Shown piece by piece: positions 14,701 to 23,072 of a stretch of DNA of 64,000 nucleotides. The stretch spans positions 11,914-75,913 of the forward strand of contig JAJYTX010000001.1 in assembly GCA_021792815.1 (NCBI GenBank), given 5' to 3'. Both the position numbers and the translations under genes were made by a program. Source of the stretch: Pseudomonadota bacterium. GTDB taxonomy: Bacteria > Pseudomonadota > Gammaproteobacteria > Steroidobacterales > Steroidobacteraceae. The stretch's first letter is position 1. Each line of letters starts with the position of its first letter. The notes below the pieces were generated by a model. That model was not told the origin of the DNA, did not search any database, and saw only the letters and a list, made by a program, of their open reading frames with translations.

Positions 14701-15219
14701 GAGGAGGATCGCCTCGTCCGTGAACCACCAATCGCAATTGCGGGTGCCGCCGACGCCGCGCACCGCCTCCTTGCCGAACTTCTGCGCAAGCGGGAAGTTC
14801 AGCCCCGAGTTCACGAGCAGGGTCGTCTTGCCGGCCCCCGGCGGGCCGATGATGATGTACCAGGGCAGGTCATACAGGGTCGCCGCGCCCTTCTTTCTCG
14901 AGCGCTTGAGCGCCTCGATCGCCTCCTCGAAGCGCTTGCGCAGCTGCGCGGCGTCCGCCCCAACGGCTGCCGCGCCCTCCTCGCCCGCCACCTGCGCGCC
15001 GAGCTGGCCGCTCGCGCGCGCGCCCTTCAGCTGGCGCAGCTGCACGTACACCGCGTAACCGACCGCCAGAATCAGAATGGCGAGCAGCCGCTCGGTCACG
15101 CTCGCGAGAGGCGCGTGGCCCGCAAAGGCGAAATACGGGCCGGCGAACCAGAGGATGAGCGCAAGCAGCGCCAGGCCGAGCGTGACCAGGAACACCCGGC
15201 TCTTGAGGAGCTTGATCAC
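11764..15219 (-). CDS. tssM: T6SS inner-membrane core protein TssM (IcmF)
   Basis: 1151 residues, normal for the family. Two N-terminal transmembrane helices lie at residues 8-32 and 43-60, then a cytoplasmic NTPase-like domain with Walker A GPPGAGKTT (125-133) and ILLDTAGR (about 171-178). A third helix at roughly 445 precedes the large periplasmic IcmF-related/DUF1215 region. The Walker A motif is intact, unlike some TssM proteins. TssM forms the trans-envelope complex with TssL and TssJ. The GTG start directly abuts the TAA stop of tssL, indicating tight coupling. Confidence 0.95.
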   Translation of the reverse strand: MIKLLKSRVFLVTLGLALLALILWFAGPYFAFAGHAPLASVTERLLAILILAVGYAVYVQLRQLKGARASGQLGAQVAGEEGAAAVGADAAQLRKRFEEAIEALKRSRKKGAATLYDLPWYIIIGPPGAGKTTLLVNSGLNFPLAQKFGKEAVRGVGGTRNCDWWFTDEAILLDTAGRFTTQDSNAKADASGWSAFLQLLRKFRAHQPINGVIVAVSATDLITLNEREREQQIGAIRSRLDELGRELRIEVPVYVLVTKCDLIAGFSEFFEELDPAARAQVWGMTFPIESTESGQAAGLFAAEFDGLAERLRERMLARMDGERDPRRRTSVLAFPQQMSALQPALDDLLQRVFTSSGFDRPVLLRGVYFTSGTQEGTPIDRMLGAIARTFGVTGAIAPPAAGRGKAYFIETLLKGVIFPESGLAGVNRGLRARMIAARSGAYIACLAVLALLLSWMVVSYDANAAYLAGVLSATRSFERVKAPAGSSVAAVLPRLDALQRLTARAEQYRGKVPWYMRAGLYRGGDIGEEARDAYTRELNAKLVPALAARFERMLQASVASPDRLYAYLKGYLMLGSASHRESGYLRYLAQVLWREMYPQDTTTANDLDRQFDQLLAEDRLSSIPLDAQAVAQARIALRSASLPVLIYDQLKLRYLNDPRHALRLDLKIGTGASVLVRRSGEPLSQPVPALYTRAVFEHVNSQSRYQLVESFLKDSWVFGSEVPDLRASGTLAYQVMSLYESDYLEYWKSLVKDVGIRYSGSPQQFIDTLGILSSPASPLKGFLRVVAHNTDLVQPPAPAPAGAPGALAAAKLDTLKKIIGPGPQGAPPPGARVSAYFAPLRQLVQGPPGQAPIDQMLAALNQQYQRLLTTGSGVGQQSALDPQVQAAMRGARQSLSLMAQQLPAPLGNLVAQVAVRTASIVSSEASGELTRLYDAQVVRQCAELVGGRFPLDPSSATDAALGDFAHVFGPGGVFDSFFRKHLAALVDTSRSPWRWRRGAAAGSQAMLRQFERARRIREVFFGSGSSLPQVRFSLLADTLDPTVTSFRLNVDGQRFKYQHGPVQSFSMKWPGTLGEASYEFTSPAGAIPGPALQGPWAWFRLLGRARVAPLSGTRYRASFHAGGKSMSVFLEADSIRNPFGQDPAVGFNCQP

Positions 15220-16572
15220 TTAAACGCCTCGCAGGAGCAGGATTTCCACACGGCGGTTGCGCGCGCGGTTCTGCGGCAGACTCGCCGGCCGGTACAGAGG
15301 ATCGGAGGATCCCTTACCGATCGTCTCGATACGGCTCGCGTCCCCTATCTCGCGCCCGAGCAGCCCCGCGACGGTCGCCGCGCGGGCGCGGGAGAGCATG
15401 TAGTTGTTGGGGAACTCGAACGAGTGCACCGGCACGTCATCGGTGTGCCCCACCACGATGATCCGGCCCGGGACGGCGCGCAGCGCCGCGCCGATGGCCC
15501 CGATGAGGGAGAGGAAGCGCGGCGTCACCTGCGCGCTGCCCGATGCGAACAGGTCCGGCACGGTGATGGTGATGCGCGCGCGCGCGCCCAGATTCTGCAC
15601 CGTCACGAGTCCCGCGGAGATCTGTCGGGCGAGGAGCCTCGTGAGGCCGGTCGGGGGCAGGCTGACGCCTGCCGCCGGCTGCAGCGGCCGCAAGCCGACG
15701 TTGACCAGCGCCGCGCTGATCGGCGCCGAGCGCTCGTTGAGCCGGGAATTGAACAGCCACCACGCCCCGAACAGAATCGCCGCCGCCGCCGCCGCCACCA
15801 CCCACAGCGGCACCAGGCGCAGGACGGCGTTGCGCCGCTCCTCGACCCCCTTCCAGTGAGGCGAGAGCGCGGGCTCGGGCCGCCCGCGCAGCTGCTCGAT
15901 TCTCTGCATGAGGTCGCGCCGGATGTCCGCGAGCCGGATCGCGCCGCGCTCATCGAGGCGATACCGCCCCTCGAAACCGAGCGACAGGCAGAGGTACCAG
16001 AGCTCGAGCAGCGCGAGGTAGCGCTGCGGCTCGGTGAGCAATCGATCGAGAATCTGAAAGAACTTGTCCCCGCCCTGCGCTTCGCGGTGGAAGGTGACGA
16101 GAAGCGACTGGCCGGCCCAGCCGCTCTGGGCGCCCCAGGGTGTGTTGAGCACCGCCTCATCGATCACGGTGCACAGAGCGTATCGCGCGGCGAGCACGTC
16201 CGCGTCGGGCACTTCAGCGCGCCGGCACCGGTCTTCGAAGGCGCGGATCTCCCGGACGCACTGCTGCCTCAGTCCCTCCACGTCCGCGTTGGCGATCTGC
16301 CCGCGCAGGCGCCCGGCCAGGACGAGCAGCGGCACCGCCGCCTGCACGATCGGATTGCGGCCGGCGAAGACAAACTCCGCCACACCCGGACCGCCCCCCA
16401 TCGGGGCGGATCCTGACTCGGGTGCCGCCCGCGCGGCGCCCGGTGCCGCCCAGCCCGCCCCCGGCGCCGGGCCCGGTGCGCCCTGCGTCCCCGGCGTCGG
16501 ACGCCGCCCGGGGCGTGGCCGCAAGATCGTTGCATCGCTCGGAGCGAACGGATCATCGGGTGGCGTGCTCAT
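15220..16572 (-). CDS. tssL: T6SS membrane-complex protein TssL (DotU) with OmpA-like peptidoglycan-binding domain
   Basis: 450 residues. A proline-rich N-terminal tail of about 75 residues carries DDPF and SDATILRPR (Thr15). The DotU domain lies at about 80-270, a transmembrane helix at about 275-295 (LWVVAAAAAAILFGAWWLF), and a C-terminal OmpA/MotB domain at about 330-450 (VVGHTDDVPV, NYMLSRARAATV, NRARNRRVEILL). TssL anchors the machine in the inner membrane and, with this domain, to peptidoglycan. In Agrobacterium, TssL Thr14 is phosphorylated by PpkA and then bound by Fha; the Thr15 motif here occupies a very similar position. It follows tssK by 3 nt. Confidence 0.95.
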   Translation of the reverse strand: MSTPPDDPFAPSDATILRPRPGRRPTPGTQGAPGPAPGAGWAAPGAARAAPESGSAPMGGGPGVAEFVFAGRNPIVQAAVPLLVLAGRLRGQIANADVEGLRQQCVREIRAFEDRCRRAEVPDADVLAARYALCTVIDEAVLNTPWGAQSGWAGQSLLVTFHREAQGGDKFFQILDRLLTEPQRYLALLELWYLCLSLGFEGRYRLDERGAIRLADIRRDLMQRIEQLRGRPEPALSPHWKGVEERRNAVLRLVPLWVVAAAAAAILFGAWWLFNSRLNERSAPISAALVNVGLRPLQPAAGVSLPPTGLTRLLARQISAGLVTVQNLGARARITITVPDLFASGSAQVTPRFLSLIGAIGAALRAVPGRIIVVGHTDDVPVHSFEFPNNYMLSRARAATVAGLLGREIGDASRIETIGKGSSDPLYRPASLPQNRARNRRVEILLLRGV

Positions 16573-16575
16573 CGA

Positions 16576-17910
16576 TCAGCTCCGTATCGCCCAGAACTCG
16601 AGCGTGAGCCCCGGGAAGGCGCCGGACTGGTGAATCGCGATGCCGCCGGAGGCCTTCAGCGCCCGCCACAACTCGCTCTGGCGGTCGAGCTCGAAGTAGG
16701 CGAACCCGGCATGGTAGGGAATCTGCCGCGGAGCGACGGGCATCGCGTTGATCGCGATGCCGGGCAGCTGCAGGTTGACCAGGTCGCGGATCTTCTCGAC
16801 CGGCCCGATCTTCAACTGTTGCGGGAACTGTCTGCGAAACTCCTCCATCGGCATCTCCGCGCGGGCCGCGAGGACGAACACCGCCGAATCGAACAGCGTG
16901 CGATCGGCCACGGTGCCGACGCTGATGCCGAATTTCTTCTGCGCAAGGGCAATGGGAACGGCGTTCTGCTCGAGCACGACGCTGAGCGAGCCGCGCAGCG
17001 CCTCGATGAGCGGCTCGAAGCCGTCCCGCAGCGCATCGTGGTGGTATCCCGGGAACCGCGCCGGACGGCGCGCACTCGAGGTGAGCGTGGCGAGATCGCC
17101 GGCGATCTCGAGCCCGAGCCGATAGAGATCCTCCGGGTGGCAGCGGGCCCCCGCGGCAAGATGCGTGACGAGCGGCTCGTACCGGTTGATCGCCTGCAGC
17201 ATCAGGAAGTCCGCGATCTCGGCCGCCCCGCCCCTGCCGCTCGCCACGGCGCGCGCCGCAAGCGCCTCCCCGCGCTGGTGCAGGAGCCCTTGAAGCTCCG
17301 AGAGGAAGGTCGCCAGGCGCGGCGCGGCGCTGCACGAGAGCACGGTCGGGATGAACCGCTCATCGAGCACGACCTGCTTGTCCGCCCGGCACTCGATCAC
17401 GTGAGCCACCGGGATCTGCGCGAAGTCCTCGCCCGGCTCGCTCTGGGGCATGAGCCGGGAGCTGAGGGCGGCGACTTGCAGCTCGACGACCGAGGAGACA
17501 TCCGACATCACATCCCGCGTCTGATGGTCGATGGTGCGGTAGCGGGTGGCCTCGGGCGACTCATCGGCGCGCGCGGCCATCGTGGCGCCCGCCTTGTGCA
17601 GCGGAATGGCGAGGAGCACCACCTGATCGCGCAGCGGCGCGCCGACCTCGAGCGGCGCCGGCAACGGATCGGTGTCCGGCATGACAAACGGGGTGCCGTC
17701 GGGAAAGATGCCGCGCGCGCGGCGCAACGCAAACTTGCCGATGGCGAGCAGATCACGCTCGATCTCGAGCTCCATGAGCCCCCAGGAGTGCGCTCGAAGC
17801 GCCCCCGCGCGGCCCTGCAGGCAGGCCTCGAGATAGCGCTCCTGCTGCTGGAAATGCTGCGGCCGCAGAAACAGCCCTTCGGACCAGACGACTCGATTCT
17901 TGTCGGACAT
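16576..17910 (-). CDS. tssK: T6SS baseplate protein TssK
   Basis: 444 residues beginning MSDKNRVVWSEGLFLRPQHFQQQ, the characteristic TssK N-terminus that resembles phage receptor-binding-protein shoulders. Upstream in-frame codons to 18054 overlap tssJ coding sequence in another frame and were excluded. TssK trimers link the TssEFG wedges to the membrane complex (TssL/TssM). The gene sits between tssJ (37 nt upstream) and tssL. Confidence 0.95.
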   Translation of the reverse strand: MSDKNRVVWSEGLFLRPQHFQQQERYLEACLQGRAGALRAHSWGLMELEIERDLLAIGKFALRRARGIFPDGTPFVMPDTDPLPAPLEVGAPLRDQVVLLAIPLHKAGATMAARADESPEATRYRTIDHQTRDVMSDVSSVVELQVAALSSRLMPQSEPGEDFAQIPVAHVIECRADKQVVLDERFIPTVLSCSAAPRLATFLSELQGLLHQRGEALAARAVASGRGGAAEIADFLMLQAINRYEPLVTHLAAGARCHPEDLYRLGLEIAGDLATLTSSARRPARFPGYHHDALRDGFEPLIEALRGSLSVVLEQNAVPIALAQKKFGISVGTVADRTLFDSAVFVLAARAEMPMEEFRRQFPQQLKIGPVEKIRDLVNLQLPGIAINAMPVAPRQIPYHAGFAYFELDRQSELWRALKASGGIAIHQSGAFPGLTLEFWAIRS

Positions 17911-17947
17911 CTCGGGTGGGACCTTCGATTGATTCTCGTCTCGCGAG

Positions 17948-18436
17948 TCAGTCCGTGACGGCAATGCGGACCGCGTCCTTGCCGACGTGCACCGACACGT
18001 GCCGGGTGGCGAGCAGCTTGAGCAGCGATTTCTCCGGCACACCGACCACCGCACGCCAGCGAGCCGTGCGCACGTCGCGGTACGCGACGAGAACGCCGAG
18101 AAAGCGCGCTGCGGGGGATAGTGCCAGATCGAGGCTTACCCGCTGTCCGGGAAACACCGTGCGCTCATCGCGCATGATGAGGCTCGAGCCGAGCGTGCGG
18201 CGCTCATGGTCGTAGAGCGCGAAGAAGCCGGCATTCATGAACTTCGACTCCCCCCGCAACTGATAGATGCGCACCACCACGGGGGAAGGTTGACCGCGAG
18301 GATCCGGATTGACGCTCGCGCTGGCGATGACGGTGGCCTGTGTCCGCGCGGGCCTTGGCGGGCTGGAGGCGCAGGCGCTGAGCCCGAGCACCCCAAGGGC
18401 CAGGATCATGGGGACGGATCCTCGATGCACTTTCAT
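17948..18436 (-). CDS. tssJ: T6SS outer-membrane lipoprotein TssJ
   Basis: 162 residues with a lipoprotein signal peptide and lipobox LSAC (Cys22 predicted as the lipidated residue). The family segment VVVRIYQLRGESKFMNAGFFALYD marks the TssJ/Lip beta-sandwich. It captures the periplasmic domain of TssM and anchors the complex in the outer membrane. Confidence 0.93.
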   Translation of the reverse strand: MKVHRGSVPMILALGVLGLSACASSPPRPARTQATVIASASVNPDPRGQPSPVVVRIYQLRGESKFMNAGFFALYDHERRTLGSSLIMRDERTVFPGQRVSLDLALSPAARFLGVLVAYRDVRTARWRAVVGVPEKSLLKLLATRHVSVHVGKDAVRIAVTD

Positions 18437-18514
18437 GTTCCCCCAAGGACTGCATCACCCGAGGATCGGGTGCGCGCCGGCGGGCTTCGAGCCACCGTAC
18501 GCTCATGGTAAGCG

Positions 18515-20101
18515 TTAGCGCGGCGGCTTGCTGTGCGTTCGCTTCAGAAGCTCGAGCTGCTTCTCGTATGCCAGGGCGAAATCCTCGGCGAACAGCCGCC
18601 GAAACGCCCGCTCCCGGTCACCGGCGAGATCCTGGTACTCCTGCGTGAATTGCTCCCAGTAGCGCGACTTCGCGCTCATCGAGAGCAGCCCCCCGCGCCG
18701 GGTGCGCTTCTCGAAGCTCTCCTGCAGCTGCTGCGGATCGAACCGGCTCATCATGTGATCGAACCCGGCGCGCATTCCGGCGAGCATGGCGAGCTGGTGG
18801 AAGCGGATGTCATCGAACGCATCCTCGAACGCTTCGACCGGCGGCAGGTAGGCGGGATTGCGCTTGCCGAGGAGCGAGCCGAGCGCGTCCTCGGCGTTCA
18901 CGGCGAACTTCAGGGGGTTGTTCTCGGCTGTTTTGACGATCGTCTGGGAGAGGCGAAACTGCTCCTTGATTTCCGCCCTCGCCCGCAGCACATCGATCAT
19001 GCCCTGCACGACCGAGCGCAGGATCAGTCCGAGGGAGTCCGCCGTATCCGGCGCCAGGCCCACGGGGTCGACTCCGGCGGAGGCCAGGAGTGCCGCCACA
19101 TCGAGCCCGCCCGGCGCGGCGGGCATCTGCGCCGGAGCCGCCGCGGCGATGGCCGCCGAGGGCCCCGAGGGCCCCGAAGGCCTCACTCCCGCCCCCGCCG
19201 CCTGACCCTCGGGGCTCGCACCTGCGCCCGCCCCGTGCGCCGTTGCCCCGCCGGCTCCCGACTCGCCCGAGAGCGGCCGGTGTACCGGGACGGCGGTCGC
19301 GGGCAGTGACGGACGAAGCGCGGGTGCGGGCCTCGGGGCCGCAGGGGCCGACTTCAGCGAGAAGTTCGTCTTGTCCCAGTCATCGGGGATGGCGGGCGCG
19401 GGCGCCGCAGGTTCCGCGAGGGCGGCGGGCGACACCGCAGCCTGCGGCCGGGTAGCCTGTGAGGACCTCTCGCGCCCGAGTGTCGTCCGGTTCCAATCGT
19501 CGGGAATGACCTGTGCCGGGCAAGCGGCCGGCTCGGGCGGTGCGAAATGGTCGCTCACCCCGGGGGTATGATTCCAACCCGGGTCCGGGCGGGGTGCAGT
19601 GAGGGCGGCAGAGCCGCCCCGACCGCCCAGATGGCTGAGCGGATCGAGCTCATCCGAGGAAGGCCCGAGAGGATCCGGCAGGACCGGCGAGCCCGGTGTG
19701 GGCGCGAGACCGAAGGGGTCATCCGCGGGGACGAAAGCGCCGCTCCCCGCGCCGGCACCGGGCGCGGGGAGCGGATCGGGGGCGACAGGGTCGAGCCCGA
19801 CCGAGATTTCGTATTCGTCGATGAAGAGGTGGTCGCCGTGCTTGAGCGGCCGGCGCTCGAGCTTCGGGATCAGCTCCTGGGGTGTCCCGAGCGCGACGCC
19901 GTTCTCGCCGGCGCTCTCGATGTAGTAGGTGCCGCTGATCCAGCGGATGGTCGCGTGGTGGCGCGAGACGTAGGGGTTCGCTAGCACCCACTCGCAGTCC
20001 GGCGCGCGTCCGATCCGTCCGCCCTCGGGGCCGAAGATCTTGCGGCGCGCCGCACCCAGTGGCTCACCATTGCCACTTATTATGTCCAGTGTGAGATTCA
20101 T
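18515..20101 (-). CDS. tagH: T6SS FHA-domain scaffold TagH/Fha
   Basis: 528 residues. The N-terminal FHA domain (about 20-102) has the phosphothreonine-binding signature: GRAPDCEW, YVSRHHATI and a downstream NG. A 250-residue Pro/Ala linker contains two copies of IPDDW[N/D][R/K]T (199-206 and 238-245) and a DDPF motif shared with TssL. The C-terminal VasC/ImpI-like domain (about 345-528) ends the protein. In known systems the FHA domain reads the phosphorylation written by PpkA and promotes assembly. It begins a second T6SS block (tagH-tssJKLM-tagF-pppA-ppkA). Confidence 0.92.
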   Translation of the reverse strand: MNLTLDIISGNGEPLGAARRKIFGPEGGRIGRAPDCEWVLANPYVSRHHATIRWISGTYYIESAGENGVALGTPQELIPKLERRPLKHGDHLFIDEYEISVGLDPVAPDPLPAPGAGAGSGAFVPADDPFGLAPTPGSPVLPDPLGPSSDELDPLSHLGGRGGSAALTAPRPDPGWNHTPGVSDHFAPPEPAACPAQVIPDDWNRTTLGRERSSQATRPQAAVSPAALAEPAAPAPAIPDDWDKTNFSLKSAPAAPRPAPALRPSLPATAVPVHRPLSGESGAGGATAHGAGAGASPEGQAAGAGVRPSGPSGPSAAIAAAAPAQMPAAPGGLDVAALLASAGVDPVGLAPDTADSLGLILRSVVQGMIDVLRARAEIKEQFRLSQTIVKTAENNPLKFAVNAEDALGSLLGKRNPAYLPPVEAFEDAFDDIRFHQLAMLAGMRAGFDHMMSRFDPQQLQESFEKRTRRGGLLSMSAKSRYWEQFTQEYQDLAGDRERAFRRLFAEDFALAYEKQLELLKRTHSKPPR

Positions 20102-20110
20102 GGCGCCCAG

Positions 20111-20126
20111 AGCTTGCAGGCAAGCT
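20111..20126 (-). promoter_or_regulatory. Inverted repeat immediately upstream of tagH start
   Basis: AGCTTGC and GCAAGCT form a perfect 7-bp stem with a 2-nt loop, ending 10 nt before the tagH ATG. In the mRNA it could form a hairpin beside the ribosome binding site; as DNA it could be an operator for the tagH block. The 217-nt gap between the immunity-like gene and tagH is otherwise featureless to me. Confidence 0.35.
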
Positions 20127-20318
20127 TAAGGCTTACGGCGGTACGACCGCAAGCGAGCGCCCCGGGCAGGGAAACCAGGGACGGCACGCATCCGGCTCGG
20201 CATCGAACCACGGGCCGCGGGCGAGAGGATGCAGCGGCGGCGCCGGGCCGATGCGCAGAGGCAAACCGACACTGCGGCTCACGCAAGGCACGGCCCGCTC
20301 GCGTGAAGATACACGGCA

Positions 20319-20900
20319 TCAGAACATGTAGTCTTCGGGCGCATGGAACCTCACGCCCGTGATGTTCGCCCCCTCGCACGCGCGCTTCACCCTCTCGCTC
20401 GCAACCAGGATCTCGGGCACCTCTCCCATGCGGAAGAGATCGTGCCCGCGGATGCGCCGAGTGTCGAGCGCGAGCGACTCGATGAACTCGATATGGTCCG
20501 GGTCGCCCGGCGGATGCTTCAGAACCGACTTGGCGCGATCGACGCACTCGATGCGCCCCAGCACATTGGTGAGAGTGTAGTCACCGGTCTCGGTGCCGTC
20601 CGTTGGATTGCGCAGGACGGTGGGAAAGTGCTGCAGGTTCTCGATGCCCGTCGAGCGCAGGAGCTCCCTGAGCCGCGATGAGAACAGCAGCCCCTTGAGG
20701 CCGCCCGCGATCAGATTGTCCGTGAGCCTCCCCTGGGAGTCCGAGTCCCGCTCGATCTCGATGAGCGGCACCGGGGCGGTGACCAGTCGCCCTTGGTTGA
20801 AGAGCAGCCCGAGCGTTGCGATGACCGGCGGCACGCCGTAGATCATGGCGTCCTCCTCTGCGGTCGGCTCGTTCGCCCAGATCCAATAGCGCTCAGTCAT
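20319..20900 (-). CDS. Imm11/DUF1629-like protein, candidate immunity protein for the AHH nuclease
   Basis: 193 residues, soluble, no signal peptide. The central and C-terminal segments (LQHFPTVLRNP, YTLTNVLGRIECVDR, LDTRRIRGHDLFRMGEVPEI) resemble the MXAN_0049/Imm11 family of polymorphic-toxin immunity proteins. It overlaps the end of the AHH nuclease gene by 8 nt, the classic effector-immunity arrangement. Family assignment is from motif memory and the neutralising role is inferred from position. Confidence 0.7.
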   Translation of the reverse strand: MTERYWIWANEPTAEEDAMIYGVPPVIATLGLLFNQGRLVTAPVPLIEIERDSDSQGRLTDNLIAGGLKGLLFSSRLRELLRSTGIENLQHFPTVLRNPTDGTETGDYTLTNVLGRIECVDRAKSVLKHPPGDPDHIEFIESLALDTRRIRGHDLFRMGEVPEILVASERVKRACEGANITGVRFHAPEDYMF

Positions 20901-21621
20901 TCGCGGCCTTCAGGCGCGCGAGGCGCTCATAGGCTTCGCTGCGCTCGGTCGGCGCCTCGGAGCGCAGCAGCCAGTCCCACTCGCGCACCCTGTTCTCGAT
21001 CTCGCGCGCGAGCCGGTCGAGATCGCCGAGCAGTTGTCTTTGGAATTCGCAGGCCCCGTTTCTCTCCGGCTCGCAGTACCTTGCCGCGCGCTGCTCGAGT
21101 CGCTCGAGCAGCGGCAGGATCCTGGAGTTGTAAAGAGCATTGGGGTGGCTGCCACGGTGGGCCTGCAGATCGTGACGGACGATGTCGAGCGTGTACGAGG
21201 GCAGGCAGATCCCGTTTTCCGGCGCGTTGACGTCGTACCCGATCAGGGTGGCGTCGTGCTTGAGCTTGGGGAAGTTCTTGAACAGATTGATCGAGATGAG
21301 GTGATGCTTCTGAGTGTGGTACTCGGGGTGCTTCATCGCGGCGGCCGTGCCCGCGTAGGCGGCGCCCGGTGTCTTTTGCCGATACTCCGCAGCGCTCGCC
21401 ATGCTGTCGATTCCATCCCCATATTTCACCCACGGCTCGAGTCCGGCGGCCACCCACGCCGCTGCGAACCCGTTCGAGCGCGCGAGTTTGCCTCCCCCCG
21501 GATAGGACACCTTGCGCTCATGAGTGGTGAGACAGTCCTGCCAGTCGCACCCGACCAGCCGGCTGGCATCGGAGCGGGTGTGCGCGAGTCCGGGAGGGGC
21601 GACCGATTCTCCGATTTCCAT
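20893..21621 (-). CDS. AHH-family HNH/endonuclease VII-like toxin, probable T6SS effector
   Basis: 242 residues. The C-terminal half carries the AHH nuclease signature: KHHLIS with His106-His107, then DLQAHRGSHPNALYN with His155 and His159. These are expected metal-binding and catalytic residues of the HNH/ENDO VII superfamily. Residues 1-95 are Cys/Gly-containing and unassigned. The gene is 7 nt downstream of the DUF4150 PAAR-like gene and overlaps the Imm11-like gene, so the predicted role is a DNA- or RNA-degrading effector loaded on the spike tip and delivered to competitors. Confidence 0.8.
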   Translation of the reverse strand: MEIGESVAPPGLAHTRSDASRLVGCDWQDCLTTHERKVSYPGGGKLARSNGFAAAWVAAGLEPWVKYGDGIDSMASAAEYRQKTPGAAYAGTAAAMKHPEYHTQKHHLISINLFKNFPKLKHDATLIGYDVNAPENGICLPSYTLDIVRHDLQAHRGSHPNALYNSRILPLLERLEQRAARYCEPERNGACEFQRQLLGDLDRLAREIENRVREWDWLLRSEAPTERSEAYERLARLKAAND

Positions 21622-21628
21622 GCGCGCT

Positions 21629-22009
21629 CTACCCCATGCCGTTCTTGTCGTTCTGAAAGAGCGGATCGGCGAGCCGGCAGACGTTCTTGCCCTCGAACTT
21701 CACATCGAATGAGTACATCATGAACTCGCATGCCCCGGCGACCTTGCCGCTCATCACCCCGCCAGCCGAGCCCGCGTCATCCCCCGAGGACATCATGTAC
21801 TTTGCGCCCTTGGTCATCGGCATCTGGCCGTCGGTCGTGACGCTGGTCGGTCCCGAGGTCGTATTCGAGGACTGACCGATGTTCGGATAGGGAATAGGAA
21901 CCGGTCCGGCGGGCGTCGGGGTCTTGCACACGTCGGGAAATATCGTGCTCATTCCGCCGCTGCCCTTGTGGGCGATGCCGAGCATATTGGCGAACACTGT
22001 TGCAGGCAT
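21629..22009 (-). CDS. DUF4150 PAAR-like spike-tip protein
   Basis: 126 residues (MPATVFANMLGIAHKGSGGM, DVCKTPTPAGPVPIPYPNIG, then VCRLADPL near the end), matching the PAAR-like DUF4150 family. These proteins cap the VgrG trimer and carry effectors. The ATG at 22009 was chosen because a strong GGAGGAGAG ribosome binding site precedes it. The downstream nuclease is its likely cargo and DUF2169 upstream is the usual adaptor for this tip type. Confidence 0.88.
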   Translation of the reverse strand: MPATVFANMLGIAHKGSGGMSTIFPDVCKTPTPAGPVPIPYPNIGQSSNTTSGPTSVTTDGQMPMTKGAKYMMSSGDDAGSAGGVMSGKVAGACEFMMYSFDVKFEGKNVCRLADPLFQNDKNGMG

Positions 22010-22025
22010 GCCGACTCTCCTCCGC

Positions 22026-23072
22026 TCAGTTGTGCGCACCCGACAATAAAGCACAGGCGCGCGTCTCGCCATCGGAGGCCGCCCAGAGAAGCGCCGGGCC
22101 CGGCCGCTCGCCGCGCTCCATGGCTCGAGCGCCGAGGGAGAGCAGCAGCGCGCCCATGGCCGCGCCCGCGTCCCCGAAACAGTCCGCTGGATGGGTGACG
22201 GACGAGTCGGGAGTGAAGAAGTCCGCATGCCGCATCCGCGCCACGCCCCACTGCTTCGCGTCGAAGCTCTCCCCGTTGAGCGCCGCAAATGTGGATCCGA
22301 CCATCGATCCCGGGTTCGGCAGGCGCCCGCGCAGCAGCTCGAGCGCAGAGGCGAGCCCTTCCCCGCGCGCGGGGGCCGAGCCGTATCGATGTCCCGGATC
22401 CTGCGCCGAGGCAGCCGCCTCGACCCTGACTCCGGTACCGCCGGCGGCCTCCGGATGCGCCAGCACGAGGAACGAGGCCCCCTCCCCGGGGTTGAAGCCG
22501 TCGCTTACCGTGCGCCCGAGGAGACGGCCTTCGGCATCGAGCGCCGCGAGCACCTTCAGATCGAGGTAGGTATCGATTCCGCCGACGACGACGGGCTTCT
22601 TCGGGTCCCGCTCCAGGGCGCCCAGTGCAAGCTCGAGCGCGAGGAGCGCGGCGGCCCTGCCCGAGGGCACCACGCGGCAATTCGGAACATCGAGCGACGT
22701 GCCCGCCATCGTCGCGAGATGCAACGAAAGGCTCCTCAGCCAGGGCGCCTCCTCGAGACTCAGCTGCGGCAGACCGAGGTAAAGGCGCAGCGGCGGCTCT
22801 GCGGCGCTCGCCAGCACCGAGCGCAGCGCCGGCACCCCGAGCCGCAGCATCCGGCGCGCCCGGGATGGCAGCGGCAACGAGTCGATCTCAGGGGGCAGCT
22901 CGGGCTCCAAAGCCTCCTCCGGTACGAGTCCCATCTGGATGGGCTCGCCATGCCGATCCAGCACGCGCGAGCTGCCAATCCGCGACAACCCGGCGCGGAT
23001 GGATGCCCACAGCTGCTCGACGCCGCGCCCGGCCGAGCAGATGGCGGACGTTGCCGTGATCTGCGCCGGCAT
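22026..23072 (-). CDS. Ketoacyl-synthase-like (thiolase-fold) protein of the effector module, active-site Cys absent
   Basis: 348 residues resembling the N-terminal domain of beta-ketoacyl-ACP synthases (SGRAAALLALELALGALE, VVVGGIDTYLD, DGFNPGEGASFLVLA). At the position where the nucleophilic cysteine would lie, the sequence reads VPSGRAAA, so condensing activity is unlikely. Such proteins recur beside DUF2169 and DUF4150 in T6SS islands without an established function. The start shares one base with the DUF2169 stop (TGATG). A structural or chaperone role in effector loading is inference. Confidence 0.75.
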   Translation of the reverse strand: MPAQITATSAICSAGRGVEQLWASIRAGLSRIGSSRVLDRHGEPIQMGLVPEEALEPELPPEIDSLPLPSRARRMLRLGVPALRSVLASAAEPPLRLYLGLPQLSLEEAPWLRSLSLHLATMAGTSLDVPNCRVVPSGRAAALLALELALGALERDPKKPVVVGGIDTYLDLKVLAALDAEGRLLGRTVSDGFNPGEGASFLVLAHPEAAGGTGVRVEAAASAQDPGHRYGSAPARGEGLASALELLRGRLPNPGSMVGSTFAALNGESFDAKQWGVARMRHADFFTPDSSVTHPADCFGDAGAAMGALLLSLGARAMERGERPGPALLWAASDGETRACALLSGAHN

